Source: Undibacterium paludis
GTDB taxonomy: Bacteria; Pseudomonadota; Gammaproteobacteria; Burkholderiales; Burkholderiaceae_D
Length of the DNA: 64,000 nucleotides
NCBI RefSeq assembly: GCF_022568815.1
Contig: NZ_JAKZHX010000007.1
Coordinates: 248,001-312,000, forward strand
Reading direction: 5' to 3'
Shown: piece after piece, positions 61,201-64,000 of the stretch
How the letters are laid out: every line of letters begins with the position of its first letter
How positions within the stretch are numbered: the stretch's first letter is position 1
The notes under the pieces: generated by a model
Database searches by the model: none
What the model saw: only the letters and a program-made list of their open reading frames with translations
Told to the model about the DNA's origin: nothing
Program-made: the position numbers and the translations under genes

Positions 61201-61405
61201 GCTATACTACAATATAAAACAGGAACATAGCCAGCGTGTGGTAGTTAAGTTTGCAGCGTGCAATTTCAACAGTGCGATGTGATGGGCTGAGTTGTCATTT
61301 GTTGGCGCTGCCCATCGCGCTCGGTCAGCGATCCCAGTATGTTTTCCACCCCCTGTCATCGGGCCGGGGTTCCACGCTCACCCTATGTTCCAAAAACTTT
61401 ACAAA

Positions 61406-61508
61406 TATGACTTACGAAAAATTGCCCCAGCAAGGCGCGGCGACGAAGGCAGTACTTTAGTACGGCTAGGCGCTGCAACGCAGCTGGGGCAGTTTTGCGT
61501 AAGTCATA
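61406..61508. repeat. 103-bp imperfect palindromic element
   Basis: The left end TATGACTTACG and following TTGCCCCAGC reappear inverted at the right end (GCTGGGGCA, CGTAAGTCATA), 24 of 26 outer positions matching, with an inner dyad GTACT-TTA-GTAC. It looks like a small non-autonomous dispersed element. Its right edge contains the stop codon of the DIP1984 gene. Confidence 0.7.
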
Positions 61509-61959
61509 ACAACACTACCTGCCAGTTGCTTTCCTGGATTTTTGCATTCAATTCGCGCATTTTTTTTGCCAGGTCTTCTGACTGTCTTTGCAATTTTTTC
61601 ACATCAAATACGGACACCCATTTTATTTCACGTGCGCTATAACGATCAGGCTCTTTATGTGTTGATTCTATCGCTGCCTGCAACAAGGCATGGCGCTGTA
61701 TCAAGCTATCGCGTTCAGCAATAGCGGCTGTCAGGCTACGGCCATCTGGCAGTTTGTTTGTCATGTTCGCCGCATTAATCGCCAGCACCAGCTTTTCCAG
61801 TTCAGTAGTTACCGCATAGGCTTCCAGCAACAAGGCTTCTGGATCCTCCTGTGGCACATTACCTTCCTGCACCAGGCCGTTATGCACTATACGTTCACGC
61901 ATGGATGCCAGTTTTTTCTGTAAATCGCCTCGCAATAACAAGGCTTCTGCAAGTTTCAT
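61504..61959 (-). CDS. DIP1984-family protein (septicolysin-like name)
   Basis: A 151-aa helical protein of the DIP1984 family. Recognised segments are MKLAEALLLRGDLQKKLASM, RIVHNGLVQEGNVPQEDP and AREIKWVSVFDVKKLQRQSE. Long heptads suggest coiled-coil packing. No enzyme motif is visible, and the 'septicolysin' label in databases is not evidence of toxin action. It lies 13 bp downstream of rtcA on the same strand, so joins the RNA-repair run. Its stop codon lies in the 103-bp palindrome. Confidence 0.78.
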   Translation of the reverse strand: MKLAEALLLRGDLQKKLASMRERIVHNGLVQEGNVPQEDPEALLLEAYAVTTELEKLVLAINAANMTNKLPDGRSLTAAIAERDSLIQRHALLQAAIESTHKEPDRYSAREIKWVSVFDVKKLQRQSEDLAKKMRELNAKIQESNWQVVLL

Positions 61960-61972
61960 CTTGCTCTCCTTT

Positions 61973-63004
61973 CTAATTTTGTTTCATCGTACAGATAAAG
62001 CGTTTATCCTGCAGTTTGAATTCTGTGCTGACTGGCAAAAACCTTGCAATTACATCCGCATTTGTCTTCGCGTGCTGCGACACGACGCTGCACGTAAAAC
62101 TGCCACCACCCGCCAGTGCAAATGGCAACATGACCTGGTCTGCGAGGTGCTCGCCAAGTGCCGCACCTGATGCAACATAGTCGCGTAATTCCTGCACTGT
62201 TCTTTTGGCGACGTTTTCTGCCTTGACGGCTTTTTCACCAAAGCCGCAAAACACTTCAGTGACCTGCTCATGTTCCAGCGTAATCAGTAGTACATTGCCC
62301 GGCCCCTGGTCATTACTGAGGCCACGTACCAGCAATTGATCGGCAGTCCAGCCCATGCCAGCACCTACGCATTCAAGCTCACGTTTGGCAACATCAACGG
62401 GTACGCCAGCGACAAAGCTTTCTGCATAGCCTTTGAGTCTTTCGCCGCGTTCCAGCAAATCGATCTTCTTCAATTGCTTGCAAGGCTGTACCTGAGCGAT
62501 GATTTCACCGCCGCCTGCTGGTACAAAGCCATAGCGTTTCAATTCAAAGCTGACATCTGCCCCCATTTGCTGCAATACCCGGCCATAGGCCTTTTGTAAA
62601 AACTGTGCTGGCGGTGCCATGTCATTATGCGTGCCGCCTGTAATCTTGACCGTTGATGGTTTGTCGGCATATAGCAAGGCCGGTATCAGGGTCTGCAACA
62701 CCAGGGTACAACTGCCTGCACTACCTATGGCGAACTGGTAAGTGCCACCATAGATACCAGATGGAATAAATTCCAGTGTGGTCGAGCCCAGTTCTGCACC
62801 GGTCACCCGCGCACCGCTGACAGCCGCAGCCGATTGCACGGCCACCAGATGCTGGCGCAACAAACCGGGCTTGGCGCGGCCAGCACGGATATTAATGATG
62901 CGAAAAGGCTGACCAGTAATCATGGACAGGCTCAAGGAGCTACGCAATATCTGCCCACCACCCTCACCTACCGAACCATCCAATTCTATAAATTTCTTAT
63001 TCAT
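61973..63004 (-). CDS. rtcA: RNA 3'-terminal phosphate cyclase RtcA
   Basis: ATP-dependent enzyme converting RNA 3'-phosphate to a 2',3'-cyclic phosphate, a substrate for RtcB. The 343-aa product begins MNKKFIELDGSVGEGGGQIL and has RAGRAKPGLLRQHL and GGTHNDMAPPAQF. The catalytic histidine is in GEHLADQVMLPFALAGG. The ATG at 63004 is weakly preceded (AATAAGA). A TTG at 63019 is less likely. It lies 65 bp after rtcB2, with a strong hairpin between, and 13 bp before the DIP1984 gene. Confidence 0.96.
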   Translation of the reverse strand: MNKKFIELDGSVGEGGGQILRSSLSLSMITGQPFRIINIRAGRAKPGLLRQHLVAVQSAAAVSGARVTGAELGSTTLEFIPSGIYGGTYQFAIGSAGSCTLVLQTLIPALLYADKPSTVKITGGTHNDMAPPAQFLQKAYGRVLQQMGADVSFELKRYGFVPAGGGEIIAQVQPCKQLKKIDLLERGERLKGYAESFVAGVPVDVAKRELECVGAGMGWTADQLLVRGLSNDQGPGNVLLITLEHEQVTEVFCGFGEKAVKAENVAKRTVQELRDYVASGAALGEHLADQVMLPFALAGGGSFTCSVVSQHAKTNADVIARFLPVSTEFKLQDKRFICTMKQN

Positions 63005-63029
63005 TATTCTTATTTTCAATTCAAATCAA

Positions 63030-63061
63030 GTTCAAGACCTCTGATTACAGAGGTCTTGAAC
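63030..63061 (-). other. 14-bp perfect hairpin between rtcB2 and rtcA
   Basis: GTTCAAGACCTCTG pairs perfectly with CAGAGGTCTTGAAC around ATTA, eight bases past the rtcB2 stop. No U run follows directly, so it is better seen as a processing or stability element than a strong terminator. Confidence 0.8.
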
Positions 63062-63069
63062 TCGCAAAA

Positions 63070-64000
63070 TCAACCCTTAACACATACTACCTGCTTCAAT
63101 ACGTGCACCACATCTACCAGTGCACTCTGGGCCAGCATCACGGCGTCGATGTCTTTATATGCCATAGGGATTTCATCAATCACGTTGGCATCTTTACGGC
63201 ATTCCACACCCTCGGTTGCGGCGATCTGATCGGCAACGGTGTACAGCTTCTTGGCTGCGGTACGGCTCATGGTACGGCCTGCGCCGTGGCTGCAGCTATG
63301 GAAACTTTCTTCGTTTCCTTTACCACGGACGATGAAGCTTTTCGCCCCCATGGAACCAGGAATAATCCCCAATTCACCGGCACGCGCAGATACTGCACCT
63401 TTACGGGTTACCAATACATCCTTACCGAAGTGGTGCTCTTTCTGCACATAGTTATGGTGGCAGTTTACCGCCTCAACGTGTGTCTCAAACGGTTTGCTGA
63501 TCACGGTACGTACAGCAGCGATCAGGTTTTGCATCATCACTTCACGGTTCAAGCGGGCAAACTTCTGCGCCCAACCCACGGCCTGAATATAGTCCTTGTA
63601 ATGCTCGGTTCCTTCTGGCAGATAAGACAAGTCCTGATCTGGCAGGTTGATGAAATGGGTACGCATATCCTGCTTGGCCAGTTCGATGAAATGGCTACCG
63701 ATCGCATTACCTACACCACGTGAACCGGAATGCAGCATGAACCAAACGGCATTAGCTTCATCCAGGCATACTTCGACGAAGTGGTTACCTGTACCAAGAG
63801 TCCCCAGGTGACGATAGTTATTGGTGGTTTTCAAACGCGGCGTTTTCAAACAGATTTCATCGAAACCGTCTTTCAATTGCGCCCAGGCAGTATCCACCGC
63901 AGATGGAGGGGTTTCCCATGAGCCTTTATCACGACCTTTGAAGCTACGGGTCTTGGGTGACATACCATGCGGTATGGCTTTTTCTATCGCAGCACGCAAA
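63070..64000 (-). CDS. rtcB: RNA-splicing ligase RtcB (second copy, cut by window edge)
   Basis: The C-terminal 309 residues of another RtcB; the N terminus is outside. The GMP-attachment histidine (HSCSHGAGR), the LHSGSRGVGN metal region and the CHHNYVQKEHHFG segment are intact. It shares the ending VVCVKG with the first copy, but the sequences differ throughout, so the duplication is old. It heads the visible run to rtcA. A controller such as RtcR, if present, would lie upstream of the window edge. Confidence 0.95.
   Translation of the reverse strand, partial: LRAAIEKAIPHGMSPKTRSFKGRDKGSWETPPSAVDTAWAQLKDGFDEICLKTPRLKTTNNYRHLGTLGTGNHFVEVCLDEANAVWFMLHSGSRGVGNAIGSHFIELAKQDMRTHFINLPDQDLSYLPEGTEHYKDYIQAVGWAQKFARLNREVMMQNLIAAVRTVISKPFETHVEAVNCHHNYVQKEHHFGKDVLVTRKGAVSARAGELGIIPGSMGAKSFIVRGKGNEESFHSCSHGAGRTMSRTAAKKLYTVADQIAATEGVECRKDANVIDEIPMAYKDIDAVMLAQSALVDVVHVLKQVVCVKG

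Overview
The window looks like a chromosomal segment of a betaproteobacterium, most likely of the Oxalobacteraceae (Undibacterium/Herminiimonas-like; inferred from gene order and protein style, not from a search). GC content is moderate, there is no phage or insertion-sequence gene, and most genes are housekeeping genes in the order expected for this group.

Layout. 1-2800: proB (partial), obgE and the rpmA/rplU ribosomal pair, all on the minus strand. 2900-9840: ispB, then pilB-pilC-pilD-coaE-zapD-yacG on the plus strand (type IV pilus assembly, CoA synthesis, division). 9855-14730: a minus-strand D-alanine catabolic operon, dadX-dadA, an Rrf2-like regulator and a TyrR-type sigma-54 activator. 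A near-perfect sigma-54 promoter and three TyrR-box-like 18-mers precede it. 14851-19494: a plus-strand four-gene operon behind a Pho-box-like promoter: a membrane-anchored binding-protein-like protein, TelA, a lipoprotein fusing a binding protein to a VWA domain, and an XpaC-like membrane protein. 19516-29700: mutT, a DUF815 ATPase, argJ, an acyl-CoA dehydrogenase, secA, an M23 peptidase, a DciA-like protein, lpxC and a GNAT enzyme. 29800-48130: peroxiredoxin and the complete dcw division/cell-wall cluster (mraZ to ftsZ, minus strand) with MraZ boxes at its promoter. 48543-56530: a GGDEF-EAL protein, RNase P RNA, a ThDP enzyme, an MFS carrier and a DUF1624 membrane protein.

56634-64000 (minus strand) is the most unusual part, an RNA-repair neighbourhood. 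In transcription order it holds rtcB (copy 2, cut by the window edge), a 14-bp hairpin, rtcA, a DIP1984-family gene, a 103-bp palindromic element, a hairpin, a 71-nt tRNA-like cloverleaf, a gene for an 802-aa protein I do not recognise, a 13-codon Asn-rich mini-ORF followed by two hairpins, a second complete rtcB, a 55-aa basic protein and a terminator. RtcA makes or reshapes RNA 3' ends and RtcB ligates them. The tRNA-like RNA and the Asn-rich leader suggest a link to tRNA damage, but that is inference.

The two best candidates for under-described biology are this cluster and the Pho-box/TelA/VWA operon. The sigma-54/TyrR control of dadX-dadA is the best supported new regulatory reading.
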